Assembly (NCBI GenBank): GCA_937858715.1 | Contig: CALLZY010000239.1 | Coordinates: 1 to 54,804, forward strand | Direction: 5' to 3' | Length of the DNA stretch: 54,804 nucleotides | Source of the DNA: an uncultured Chitinophagaceae bacterium | GTDB taxonomy: Bacteria > Bacteroidota > Bacteroidia > Chitinophagales > Chitinophagaceae | Shown: piece by piece, positions 14,639 through 21,804 of the stretch | Layout: every line of letters starts with the position of its first letter | Numbering within the stretch: the first letter of the stretch is position 1 | The notes under the pieces: generated by a model | Seen by the model: only the letters and a program-made list of their open reading frames with translations | Told to the model about the DNA's origin: nothing | Databases searched by the model: none | Program-made: the position numbers and the translations under genes

Positions 14639-15442
14639 TTATGGATTTTTTATGTTGAGTAATTCTGCAACAGGGTTTACCTGCGTCGGATCAGCCATCA
14701 GTTGATTGAGAATGCCAATCACGGCCACCATCTGGGGTTCATCAAAACAGTTTTGCAGTTGCTTTAATGTGGCGATGTATTGCTGTTCTTCTTCGGTTAA
14801 TGCTGCGGTATCAGCTTTCTTCTGAAAACTGGCTTCGCCCTGGGGCTGCGGTGTTTCTAATTGTTTTTGTTCCTTATTACCAATACCTGACAGACCTAAA
14901 CCGCTTAATACATCCGCATTCTTTTCAGCCAGCCTGCCCAGCACGGCGGAGCCGAGTTCTACCAGGTCAATATTTTTTAGCTTGTGCTTATCGTTGGCAG
15001 ACAGCTCCAGTTTTTCTTCCAGTTCGTCAATGTAATCTTCCGCTTCTTCCAGTTTTTGTTTGGTTTCAGTCAGCTCTTCCTGCATCCGCTTTACTTCATG
15101 CTCCTTATCCCTGGCTGTTAATTTTTCCTGGATGATGTTTTCAATATCACCAAGTCCGTTTAATCCCTTGTCGGGCTTATGCTGTTTTACATAAAAGCAA
15201 TACTGGTCATTACGGGGCGACAAGTTGGAGTTGTAAATGACAATGCGGATTTTCTCTGTATCATCATTCATATAATATTCATAGTTCTCAAAATCTTTCG
15301 GGTCTTCCGTTTTGGGAACAACCTTCAGACTGTCCACAAAAATTTCATAAGGTTTGGCATGTCCCTTTGCTGTCATATCCTCCAGGTAATGCCGCAGCTT
15401 ATCAATCTTCAGTTGGTCGTAATTATCGTGTGTTATGGGCAT
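14639..15442 (-). CDS. Hypothetical coiled-coil protein of the virus-like element
   Basis: 267 residues. The N-terminal globular part (1-90) is followed by GLNGLGD (93-99, a relative of the NGLEG motif), a strongly charged coiled coil (about 106-148), a Gly-rich turn near 180-188 (SGLGLSGIG) and a helical end. There is no membrane segment. Its start overlaps the end of the preceding 109-residue gene by 10 bases. A scaffold or assembly protein would fit the coiled coil and the flexible Gly motifs, but there is no direct evidence. Confidence 0.6.
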   Translation of the reverse strand: MPITHDNYDQLKIDKLRHYLEDMTAKGHAKPYEIFVDSLKVVPKTEDPKDFENYEYYMNDDTEKIRIVIYNSNLSPRNDQYCFYVKQHKPDKGLNGLGDIENIIQEKLTARDKEHEVKRMQEELTETKQKLEEAEDYIDELEEKLELSANDKHKLKNIDLVELGSAVLGRLAEKNADVLSGLGLSGIGNKEQKQLETPQPQGEASFQKKADTAALTEEEQQYIATLKQLQNCFDEPQMVAVIGILNQLMADPTQVNPVAELLNIKNP

Positions 15443-15762
15443 GGTTTGGTTTCGTTTGGTATTACCTGAATAAATCTTGCATGTTGGGTAATGATGGTGT
15501 AATTCCTTATCCGTATTTCTCCCCGGTGTTCATAATGCAGTTCGTTCACATTTTCGGTTGTAACATCAAATACACCACTATCACTTTTCACCGCAATGCT
15601 TTCTGATGGTTCAAGCAGGATAAACAACTGGTTTCCGGCATGAACTTTCAGCTTTGCCTTTGATAGTAGCACAAAATGCCTGAACTGGATGCTGTAATCA
15701 TCCCCGTAACCAAGTTCTTTCATGCGCCTCGCTATGTATTCCAGTGCCAGGTTGGTTGTCAT
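15433..15762 (-). CDS. Small beta-rich hypothetical protein
   Basis: 109 residues: a short N-terminal helix, then alternating beta strands (FRHFVLL, KLKVHA, LFILLEP, IRNYTII). Its ATG overlaps the stop of the upstream 176-residue gene by 4 bases (ATGA). It lies directly behind the candidate capsid genes, so it may be a minor structural protein. Confidence 0.6.
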   Translation of the reverse strand: MTTNLALEYIARRMKELGYGDDYSIQFRHFVLLSKAKLKVHAGNQLFILLEPSESIAVKSDSGVFDVTTENVNELHYEHRGEIRIRNYTIITQHARFIQVIPNETKPCP

Positions 15763-16289
15763 TGTTGCTGATTTGCTTTTCTTTCAATCCAGATATAAAG
15801 CAATACCTTATAGCTCACATCTGTTTGGAAGTATTCACCAATAGCATCCTTGTACTGTCCGTTAATAACAGAGCAGTCACAAATATTTAATGGGTCTTCT
15901 TCCCGTTTTGTTCCGTGTGTCCAGTGAGTGAAATAATCAAAATTGTTACCATCCGGCTGGTCAACCTTCTTTTCCATCATAACCGGAGAAGGGATTATTT
16001 TGATTTCACCTGCCCCGATATTAATATCTTTTTCAAAAATTTCTTTTGAATAGAATATGTCTGGTTTCTCACTTATACTGAGCTGTACCACACCCATCAG
16101 GTTATTTCTTCGCACCAGTTTTGAAAGCTCCTGCGCCGGTATAAAATATCCCGGTACATTCAATACATTCAAACCTGTTTCAATGCCAACGATTTTATGT
16201 GCATCTCTTGGCAATTTTACCTGGAAGAAGTTTTGCTGGCCTCTTTTGCTGATACTGATAGCTTGTATGATAACCTGTTCCTTCATCAT
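15759..16289 (-). CDS. Beta-rich candidate capsid/structural protein
   Basis: 176 residues from ATG 16289. This start forms an ATGA overlap with the upstream stop; an ATG at 16301 overlaps it by 16 bases and is less likely. The protein is dominated by beta strands, with F-x-V-K-L-P-R-D-A, VVQLSISEKP and a final YKVLLYIWIER strand. The order of strands and the L-(D/R)-x-(A/N)...GI element resemble the neighbouring 123-residue protein, as if both were single jelly rolls. I know no family for it. Confidence 0.55.
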   Translation of the reverse strand: MMKEQVIIQAISISKRGQQNFFQVKLPRDAHKIVGIETGLNVLNVPGYFIPAQELSKLVRRNNLMGVVQLSISEKPDIFYSKEIFEKDINIGAGEIKIIPSPVMMEKKVDQPDGNNFDYFTHWTHGTKREEDPLNICDCSVINGQYKDAIGEYFQTDVSYKVLLYIWIERKANQQQ

Positions 16290-16657
16290 TGCAGCACACA
16301 TTCTACATACAGTGAAACCCGGTAAGGAACAAATGCGGCACGACTGTCGTTACTGTCTTTGTATTCCACTTTAATAGCTCCGTTACCTGCTGGCTGGTTG
16401 CCCAAATCATAATAGCGGTTGTTGGGAGAAACATTGATGCCCGATAAAAGCAGTTTGCTTTCATAGTTCTCAGGGAAAATTTCCTCTTTGTTGATTTCTA
16501 CTTTCTGCGAACCCCGGTAGTACAGCAAATCATCCTTATCAGATGTAAACAGTATTCCCTTTACGGAAACAATATTTTTATCCAGTTCAAATGTTTTGCT
16601 GAATATTTTACCGGCTTCGGTTACAGCAATATCAAATCGCTTCTTTACAGTTTGCAT
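16286..16657 (-). CDS. Beta-rich candidate capsid/structural protein
   Basis: 123 residues, almost all beta. Strands include FSKTFELD, SVKGILFTS, KVEINKEEI, SKLLLSGIN, AIKVEYKD and YRVSLYVECVL. Size and strand count are compatible with a single jelly roll. It is preceded by a stable hairpin at 16702-16734 that separates it from the 239-residue gene. Next to two other beta-rich proteins it may be part of a shell. This is an inference from pattern, not from a recognised family. Confidence 0.55.
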   Translation of the reverse strand: MQTVKKRFDIAVTEAGKIFSKTFELDKNIVSVKGILFTSDKDDLLYYRGSQKVEINKEEIFPENYESKLLLSGINVSPNNRYYDLGNQPAGNGAIKVEYKDSNDSRAAFVPYRVSLYVECVLQ

Positions 16658-16701
16658 AGGGTACGGATTATTCGGATTTGTTTTTCAAAATCAATTACTA
16701 C

Positions 16702-16734
16702 CGGCGGAGAGTTATTACCCATCCCTCTCCGCCG
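16702..16734. promoter_or_regulatory. Strong GC-rich hairpin behind candidate capsid gene
   Basis: A perfect 10-bp stem (CGGCGGAGAG at 16702-16711 with CTCTCCGCCG at 16725-16734) encloses a 13-base loop in the 132-base gap after the 239-residue gene. On the minus strand no T run follows, so it is more likely an mRNA-stabilising or processing structure, or a leaky stop, than a full terminator. Confidence 0.55.
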
Positions 16735-16789
16735 TTTTAACTTTCAGCTTGCGCCTCAAGTTAGTAGTAACTGAAACTCTTAATCTGTT

Positions 16790-17509
16790 TTACGGAGTGG
16801 TAATAGTGCCGTGCATGGCCGCATAGATGTAGGTGTTCTGCGGTATGCCCTCCATTGTACCGAGTTCCACTGTCATTTCAATCAGCACATCATCATGGAT
16901 GAGCCTGGGGTTTGCCAATTTGTAATACCCCAGCGGCACATTACGGTTGTTACCTGATTTAAAAACAGCATTGCTGGTTTCCGGCACAATCTGCTTCTTA
17001 TTGCTTTTCAGGTTGAACTCACCGTTGGCAATCGCAGGAAATTCTTCCAGCCCTTTATAATTCGTGGCAATTACTTTGTCCTTGCTGGCATCAGCAGATG
17101 TACCGGCCAGCAGGATGATACCGCTTGCCAGGAATGCCTGGTTCTTTGGCAATTTGGAATTGCTGATATTACGCAGGCCGATTTCCTTGTCATCCTGCGT
17201 TTCAAACAGCTTAATAGTTTTGGAAGTAACCGGTTTAATGGAATAGATGATGCTGTCGGCCAAACGCAGGTCGCCTTTTACCAATGCTTCTTTGATATGC
17301 ACCGGCAGCTCGCCAAAGAATTTTTCCATTTCAGCCCTTGAACCTTTGCTGGGTGAGCCGGTGTTGGATAATTTGGAAACCATACGCAAACGCTGCACAG
17401 GGTTCATTTTACGAAGTGCGCCGAGCAGTTCACCGTCATCTACACCTTCCAGTCCGAGCAATGCCCCCTGGTTGTTGTATTCTTCAATACCTTCTAAAAG
17501 TCCTAACAT
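16790..17509 (-). CDS. Candidate major structural protein with N-terminal GLEG segment
   Basis: 239 residues. The first 100 are helical and contain two Gly motifs, GLLEGIEE (3-10) and LLGLEGVDDG (17-26). The rest is beta rich: QAFLASGIILLAG, GEFNLKSNKKQIV, GYYKLANPRL, VLIEMTVELG and a final YIYAAMHGTI strand. There is no membrane segment or enzyme motif. It is flanked by longer spacers on both sides, a repeat-containing gap before it and a stable hairpin after it, which suits a highly expressed major capsid protein. The helical start could be a scaffold or propeptide removed at the Gly motifs. No family recognised. Confidence 0.55.
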   Translation of the reverse strand: MLGLLEGIEEYNNQGALLGLEGVDDGELLGALRKMNPVQRLRMVSKLSNTGSPSKGSRAEMEKFFGELPVHIKEALVKGDLRLADSIIYSIKPVTSKTIKLFETQDDKEIGLRNISNSKLPKNQAFLASGIILLAGTSADASKDKVIATNYKGLEEFPAIANGEFNLKSNKKQIVPETSNAVFKSGNNRNVPLGYYKLANPRLIHDDVLIEMTVELGTMEGIPQNTYIYAAMHGTITTP

Positions 17510-17522
17510 AAAATTTGGATTT

Positions 17523-17552
17523 GCCCCCTAACCCCTGAAGGGGAGTTAGGAG
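17523..17552. repeat. Bacteroidota G/C-palindrome intergenic repeat
   Basis: CCCCTAACCCCTGAAGGGG followed by AGTTAGG lies in the 96-base gap before the 239-residue gene. It belongs to the same family as the copies at 4677, 8346, 8448 and 17584. Confidence 0.6.
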
Positions 17553-17583
17553 AGATTATTAATTGAATTTGATTTTACTTTTC

Positions 17584-17608
17584 TTATTCCCCTTTAGGGA
17601 AGGGGTTA
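17584..17608. repeat. Bacteroidota G/C-palindrome intergenic repeat
   Basis: TTATTCCCCTTTAGGGAAGG and the following GGTTAAT form a second copy in the same gap. It reaches the stop codon of the 195-residue gene. Confidence 0.55.
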
Positions 17609-18193
17609 ATACAGCCTTTCTTCCCACTGGTCATCTTCTTCCATTTCAGGCATCACTGCGCCGGTCATTTGCTGAAACTGCATACCACTTTCTATAAGCT
17701 GGTTCTCTATGCTCTCCAGCGCATTCAATCCACCACTCAGGTCATTGTTGTAATTGAAGTATTGCAGTTCACCCATACCGTTGGTTGCTGCTGCGGCTGA
17801 TTTTTTCTTGATTATTTTGTCCAGGTAGAGCTTCTCAGAGAAATTTTCTTTGTACGCCATCAGCCTTTCTTTCACGCCATCCAGACCTTCCAGGCCGTTC
17901 ACAGCTTTGCTTTTCTGAAAACCATTGGCTGCCATTATGCCGATACCCAGAAGGGTGAGCAAACGGTTTTGTGTGTAGTGGCCGGTGCCTGTTGTTACCA
18001 GACCAATGGCGAGTGATGGCCTCCCGATTGCGGACCCGATTAAGCCTCCACCAAGCACTGCTACCAGCAGATCCTTTCCGGTTTCCAGCACCGTGTTTTT
18101 TACATTGCCTTTTGTAGGCAGTTCTTCATTCATGCCTTTCAGAAAGTTTTTCTTCCGGGCATTACTCTTGTATTGGTTTTTCTTTTTTGACAT
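17606..18193 (-). CDS. Gly-rich membrane protein with KAVNGLEG motif
   Basis: 195 residues: a basic N-terminus (1-20), two Gly/Ala-rich hydrophobic segments (about 42-66 and 77-91), then SKAVNGLEGLDG (95-106), a charged helix, a second Gly motif NGMGEL (138-143) and an acidic tail. The eight residues KAVNGLEG recur exactly in the 611-residue neighbour. The short Gly-rich membrane segments would suit a minor membrane protein of a lipid-containing particle. No family recognised. Confidence 0.6.
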   Translation of the reverse strand: MSKKKNQYKSNARKKNFLKGMNEELPTKGNVKNTVLETGKDLLVAVLGGGLIGSAIGRPSLAIGLVTTGTGHYTQNRLLTLLGIGIMAANGFQKSKAVNGLEGLDGVKERLMAYKENFSEKLYLDKIIKKKSAAAATNGMGELQYFNYNNDLSGGLNALESIENQLIESGMQFQQMTGAVMPEMEEDDQWEERLY

Positions 18194-18228
18194 ATTTAAT
18201 TTTTTGTTTGTTAAGTGTACGGATTGAA

Positions 18229-20064
18229 TCAGAGCAGGGCTATTGCTTTTTTCTTTTGATGTTTGGGGCTATTTCGTTTGTGGTTTTTTCTTTTCTTATA
18301 ATGAGGTGTACCAGATAGGCCATTACCGGGTGGTGATGATTTGTTTTGTGTTTTACCACCCTTCATCATGGCATAGCCAATCCCGATGATGGTTAAGCCA
18401 CCTACTCCAATAGCCACCGGTTTCAGCCATTTTTTATTTTTCTCCCAAAAGCCGGGATTATCTCCGGGGTTATCTGTGTTTTCTTTGGTGGTTACATTGT
18501 TTTCACTTGTAGTAACCGGGGCAACTTCATTCTTTGCTTCCGATGTTTGGCCGGGGTTTGTTTTTACCAAGACAGTGTTCTCTGGTTCATCAGTAACTAT
18601 TGCATCGGACTGTGAAGTATTTTCCTGCACATCAGCATTGCTTTTTGTAATTACAGTTGGTAAAATCGGCTGCGTTGCACCGGATGGAACAGGGGTGTCA
18701 TTTTCCGCCACTTCATTTTTCTTCTCATCAAAATCTTCCGCTTCTTTTGTTTTCTTCTGAAAGATATTACCCACATCTTTCAGCATGGCTACAATCCCTG
18801 CAATCACCCCCGCAGCCGCAGCAATCGTACTCATGGTGATGGGTTCACCAAGCTCTCCAAACCCCTCCATCCCGTTGATGTTTTCATCATAATATATTTC
18901 TGTTCCGAGCAGTTCGGCCATAGGGGTATATTCATTCATATACTGCACAGCATCTGTATCAATCACCCCAAAACCCTCCAGTCCGTTTACGGCTTTGTCT
19001 TTGTTTCCTTTTCCTCCCAGGATGGCTTTCTTTAAATTTTTCGGGTTGCCGCCTGCACCAAAAAATATTTTTTCCAGTTTCATCCGGGTATTTACCAGCT
19101 TTTGAAATTTTGCGGGGTCAATACTTTTTGCGGATGCCTGCTGTGGTGTAAGGTAGCTCCAGCGTAACCTTCCCGCTGTATTCTTGATATTGAGTTTCAT
19201 ACTGGCAAGTATGCCATTGCGGAGAAGTACGGTTGCCGGGTTTACCTTATTCACCACATTCAGGATTTTACCAAAGGGTTTTTTCTTTGGCTTCTTTCCA
19301 TTGGATAATGGATTTGGTGTTTGCACAGGATTTGGGTCATTACTTTTTGTCAGCAGTGCTCCTTTCTTTTTAATAAGGGGCAGTTTTTTTTTCACAGGCA
19401 CAGGTGTTCTGGCTTTTACTGGTAAGGTCTTTTTGCCGCCACTCATTTTGCGCTGGATAAGTTTGCCCAGCTCTGCCATGCCATCACCGGCTCCGTTTAT
19501 TTCAGAGCCATCATCAAATCCACTGAGATATTGTAAGTCCATAGGATAATCTTTTTTTTCGCTAAAGGGTACTTCGTAATTGAACCGGTCGGTTACACAA
19601 TCCATAGTGATATAACCATTCTGAAAAGGCACGACGGGGTAGATATGCTGGAAGTAGTCACGGTGGTACTTTGTGATACGCAGCGTATGGGATATGCCAA
19701 GATTGGACAGGATACTGGATATAAAAACGGAATAACAGTCGCAATCTACCCCGGTGAATCGGTCGTGCCAGGCTCTTGCCGGGCTTCTTATCTGCTCATA
19801 GCCCGTTGCATCTTTTTTGTAATTGATGTGTTCATAAACAAAGTGCCAGATATTTTTACAGCTTTCATAGGTACTGTTTGCTTTTAGTTGTTCAGCCAAT
19901 TGTTTTGTTTGGTCGAGTGTTTCATTCACCACTTTTGGGATAAAAGCAACCGTGTGATAGACATTTGCATTTTTGCGGATGGTGGAATTGTTGCCCTCTG
20001 CTATTGGAAACAGATGGTCGTATTCCTTGCCGCTTTTTATATGTCGTCTTTTATTGGCTTCCAC
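18229..20064 (-). CDS. Transglutaminase-fold protein with NGLEG motifs and C-terminal membrane anchor
   Basis: 611 residues. Residues about 30-165 are a transglutaminase-like cysteine peptidase/transferase domain with a complete candidate triad: Cys108 in GVDCDCYS, His140 in FQHIYP and Asp155 in YITMDCV. A Lys/Pro-rich linker follows, then KAVNGLEGFG (357-366) and INGMEGFG (396-403), a hydrophobic stretch (about 411-428), an acidic Ser/Thr/Pro spacer, a second membrane helix (about 549-567), NGLSG (581-585) and a very basic end. The enzyme could cross-link or cut proteins. Because Gly motifs of the same type occur in this protein and in its neighbours, self-processing and maturation of partners are plausible but untested. 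Confidence 0.7.
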   Translation of the reverse strand: MEANKRRHIKSGKEYDHLFPIAEGNNSTIRKNANVYHTVAFIPKVVNETLDQTKQLAEQLKANSTYESCKNIWHFVYEHINYKKDATGYEQIRSPARAWHDRFTGVDCDCYSVFISSILSNLGISHTLRITKYHRDYFQHIYPVVPFQNGYITMDCVTDRFNYEVPFSEKKDYPMDLQYLSGFDDGSEINGAGDGMAELGKLIQRKMSGGKKTLPVKARTPVPVKKKLPLIKKKGALLTKSNDPNPVQTPNPLSNGKKPKKKPFGKILNVVNKVNPATVLLRNGILASMKLNIKNTAGRLRWSYLTPQQASAKSIDPAKFQKLVNTRMKLEKIFFGAGGNPKNLKKAILGGKGNKDKAVNGLEGFGVIDTDAVQYMNEYTPMAELLGTEIYYDENINGMEGFGELGEPITMSTIAAAAGVIAGIVAMLKDVGNIFQKKTKEAEDFDEKKNEVAENDTPVPSGATQPILPTVITKSNADVQENTSQSDAIVTDEPENTVLVKTNPGQTSEAKNEVAPVTTSENNVTTKENTDNPGDNPGFWEKNKKWLKPVAIGVGGLTIIGIGYAMMKGGKTQNKSSPPGNGLSGTPHYKKRKNHKRNSPKHQKKKAIALL

Positions 20065-20067
20065 ACT

Positions 20068-20550
20068 TTACTTTTTAATCGTTACTTCAGTGTTTGTTTC
20101 ATAAGGCAGTTCTGTCCATCCCAGGCTTACAGTCGTCATAACTTTCAGTGTCAGCTTCACCGGTTTTTTATTCTGAATGTTTTTCAGCACATCACTTGCT
20201 ACGGAAAAGAAACTGGTAACCGGAATGGTAACTAACAGCTTGCTGATAACCACTTCACCATAGGATGGAATTTTTATATCCTTGTTCACCGCCTGGCTGC
20301 TGCCCACTGTGGTGCCATTGCTGATTAGTTTAACAAAGGGGAACTTTATAGAGAAAGTCCCCTTTGTTGGGTTTTTCAACAGGACATCAACACGGACAAC
20401 GATAGCGTTCCAGGTTACCTGGTAGAGGTTAGCGGTTGGAATGATTTCCAGTTCAGCCTGTGTTTTTTTCAGCTTCTTTACATAGCCATACACAGCTATC
20501 ACACCTGCGCCTACCAATGTGCCGGTTAATATTTTTGCAGTGGCACTCAT
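20068..20550 (-). CDS. Membrane-anchored LEA14/WHy-like beta-sandwich protein
   Basis: 160 residues: an N-terminal hydrophobic helix (about 5-24) and a beta sandwich with the LEA_2/WHy pattern of a hydrophobic strand followed by KNPTKGTFSIKFPFV and then VGSSQAV. LEA14-type domains are small stability or binding modules, here probably displayed on one side of a membrane. It starts in the stop region of the upstream membrane gene. Confidence 0.6.
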   Translation of the reverse strand: MSATAKILTGTLVGAGVIAVYGYVKKLKKTQAELEIIPTANLYQVTWNAIVVRVDVLLKNPTKGTFSIKFPFVKLISNGTTVGSSQAVNKDIKIPSYGEVVISKLLVTIPVTSFFSVASDVLKNIQNKKPVKLTLKVMTTVSLGWTELPYETNTEVTIKK

Positions 20551-20735
20551 TACTTGTTCTTGCTTTTTCTCCCCAAGTAATCAGCGGTAAGTTTGTAGCC
20601 CAGCCAAATTGCGCCGCCAATGGCTGCTTTAAGGGCATAGTCCAGCAACCCTACAAAATCAAGATTGGCCAAGAACACTACTCCGGTGAGCAGTATGCTG
20701 CTGGATGTGCTGTCGCTTGTTGTTTTAGTTTCCAT
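20550..20735 (-). CDS. Small membrane protein
   Basis: 61 residues with a Ser/Thr-rich N-terminus, one or two hydrophobic segments (about 14-28 and 33-49) and a basic tail. It follows the HTH gene by 10 bases. It is one of at least six tiny membrane proteins in this operon. Confidence 0.55.
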   Translation of the reverse strand: METKTTSDSTSSSILLTGVVFLANLDFVGLLDYALKAAIGGAIWLGYKLTADYLGRKSKNK

Positions 20736-20745
20736 AGAAAATATT

Positions 20746-21006
20746 TTAAACTGCTTGTTTTAATTGTTGTATCGGTACTACCAGTGCAATTTTTTGCGGA
20801 ACACCAAGTGCGGTGAATATGCCTGTTACCTGTTCTATGGTAAAAAACATTTTCGTTTTGTTACTGTATGCCGGGGCTTTGGTATCAATCCACCTCTTCA
20901 TGGTTTTGGTACTTACACAGTAAATAGCTGCCAAGTCCTTCATGCGGTAGTGACGGATTATCAAATGGCCCTGCTCATCATAATATGGTTTTGGGGTACG
21001 GGTCAT
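20746..21006 (-). CDS. Small helix-turn-helix DNA-binding protein
   Basis: 86 residues with an N-terminal winged-helix/excisionase-like pattern: RMKDLAAIYCVSTKTMKRWI, then a second half with EQVTGIFTALGVPQK. The same order of residues (LA.IY....TMK.WI...QV..IF..LG.P.K) is found in the 68-residue protein at 23771-23977, so the two are paralogues. A role as regulator or directionality factor of the element is likely. Confidence 0.65.
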   Translation of the reverse strand: MTRTPKPYYDEQGHLIIRHYRMKDLAAIYCVSTKTMKRWIDTKAPAYSNKTKMFFTIEQVTGIFTALGVPQKIALVVPIQQLKQAV

Positions 21007-21009
21007 TGC

Positions 21010-21570
21010 TTAATTGTTGCATAGTTGCTGAATAGCTACCACCTGGAACAGGCTTAATAATCCCGGCGTTTGCTTATCAATAAAATATTTTCTCCAGTAT
21101 TGGTAATTCTGAATGGTGGGTTCTTCGCTGAACTCCAGCACCGCTTCCGCCATTGCCTTCAGTTCTTTTTTGTAATTCGGTAATGATTCCCTTACGGATT
21201 TTATTTCATCATACCATGCTTTTGTACCGGCAAAGCCATTTTCGTTTGTACGGTCCAGCCATACAGATGGCAGCGGTACATAGCGGCTGCTGTTCTTGCT
21301 GATGTAATACCGGGTAAGCAATACCCTTTGGCAGAAAATGGAAAATGCTTTTTCAGGATGTTTTGCCAGCCGCAGGTATTCTTCAATCTTTTCTTTTGCT
21401 GTGTCAATTTCCTTTTGTGAAAATTGTGTACAGTTCCAGAGGCTGCTGTAAGCAAAGTTCCATGCTGTATTTACTAATGGGGCTAATTCTGTTTGTGTGT
21501 CCTTTAACCCTTTTACAACCCTCATGGTGGGTCTTGTTGTCTTTTGATTTCGTAATGCCTGTTGTCTCAT
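21010..21570 (-). CDS. Hypothetical helical protein, first gene of the long operon
   Basis: 186 residues from ATG 21570 (MRQQALRNQK). A longer frame back to 21780 would run through the promoter at 21609-21616 and a terminator at 21757-21777 and is rejected. The protein is helical and basic at the start, with no membrane segment or known motif. As the promoter-proximal gene it may be regulatory, but that is a guess. Confidence 0.55.
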   Translation of the reverse strand: MRQQALRNQKTTRPTMRVVKGLKDTQTELAPLVNTAWNFAYSSLWNCTQFSQKEIDTAKEKIEEYLRLAKHPEKAFSIFCQRVLLTRYYISKNSSRYVPLPSVWLDRTNENGFAGTKAWYDEIKSVRESLPNYKKELKAMAEAVLEFSEEPTIQNYQYWRKYFIDKQTPGLLSLFQVVAIQQLCNN

Positions 21571-21608
21571 CTTTTTTATTTTTAGTTTGTTATTTTCGAT
21601 TGACAACA

Positions 21609-21616
21609 CAAACATA
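21609..21616 (-). promoter_or_regulatory. Bacteroidota -7 box (TATGTTTG) of the long structural operon
   Basis: The minus-strand TATGTTTG is an exact TAnnTTTG match and identical to the box before the XRE-ImmA gene. Transcription would start near 21602, about 30 bases before the ATG at 21570. No clear -33 TTTG is seen at the usual distance, which suggests that activation is needed. Confidence 0.5.
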
Positions 21617-21650
21617 CTATGGGGCAAAGGGGTCACTTTCCACTTTGAGC

Positions 21651-21699
21651 AAGTTTCGGTAAGTTGTTGAAAGAAGTTGTAAGTAATTGTAAGTTTCGG
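21651..21699. promoter_or_regulatory. Direct-repeat cluster upstream of the structural operon promoter
   Basis: AAGTTTCGG occurs at 21651-21659 and 21691-21699. Between them variants of GTAAGT/TTGTAAG recur. The cluster lies 35-83 bases upstream of the -7 box, where an activator would bind. The HTH paralogues of this region are candidate binders. Confidence 0.4.
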
Positions 21700-21746
21700 A
21701 TGATTTTGTCCGATTCTGTCTAATGAAAGTTTTGCGTGGAACCGTA

Positions 21747-21777
21747 TAAATAAAAAACCGCTTTCAAAGAAAACGGT
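21747..21777 (-). terminator. Intrinsic terminator of the GHKL-nuclease gene
   Basis: On the minus strand ACCGTTTTC-TTT-GAAAGCGGT forms a 9-bp stem with one G-U pair, followed by TTTTTTATTT. It lies about 28 bases after the stop codon of the GHKL gene and separates that defence gene from the structural operon. Confidence 0.75.
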
Positions 21778-21804
21778 CAAGTATTAAAATAAATAAGGTG
21801 CTTA

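Noticed and set aside
21570-21780. Longer N-terminus for the 186-residue protein
   Set aside because: The extension would be translated from the promoter region and the terminator stem of the upstream gene.
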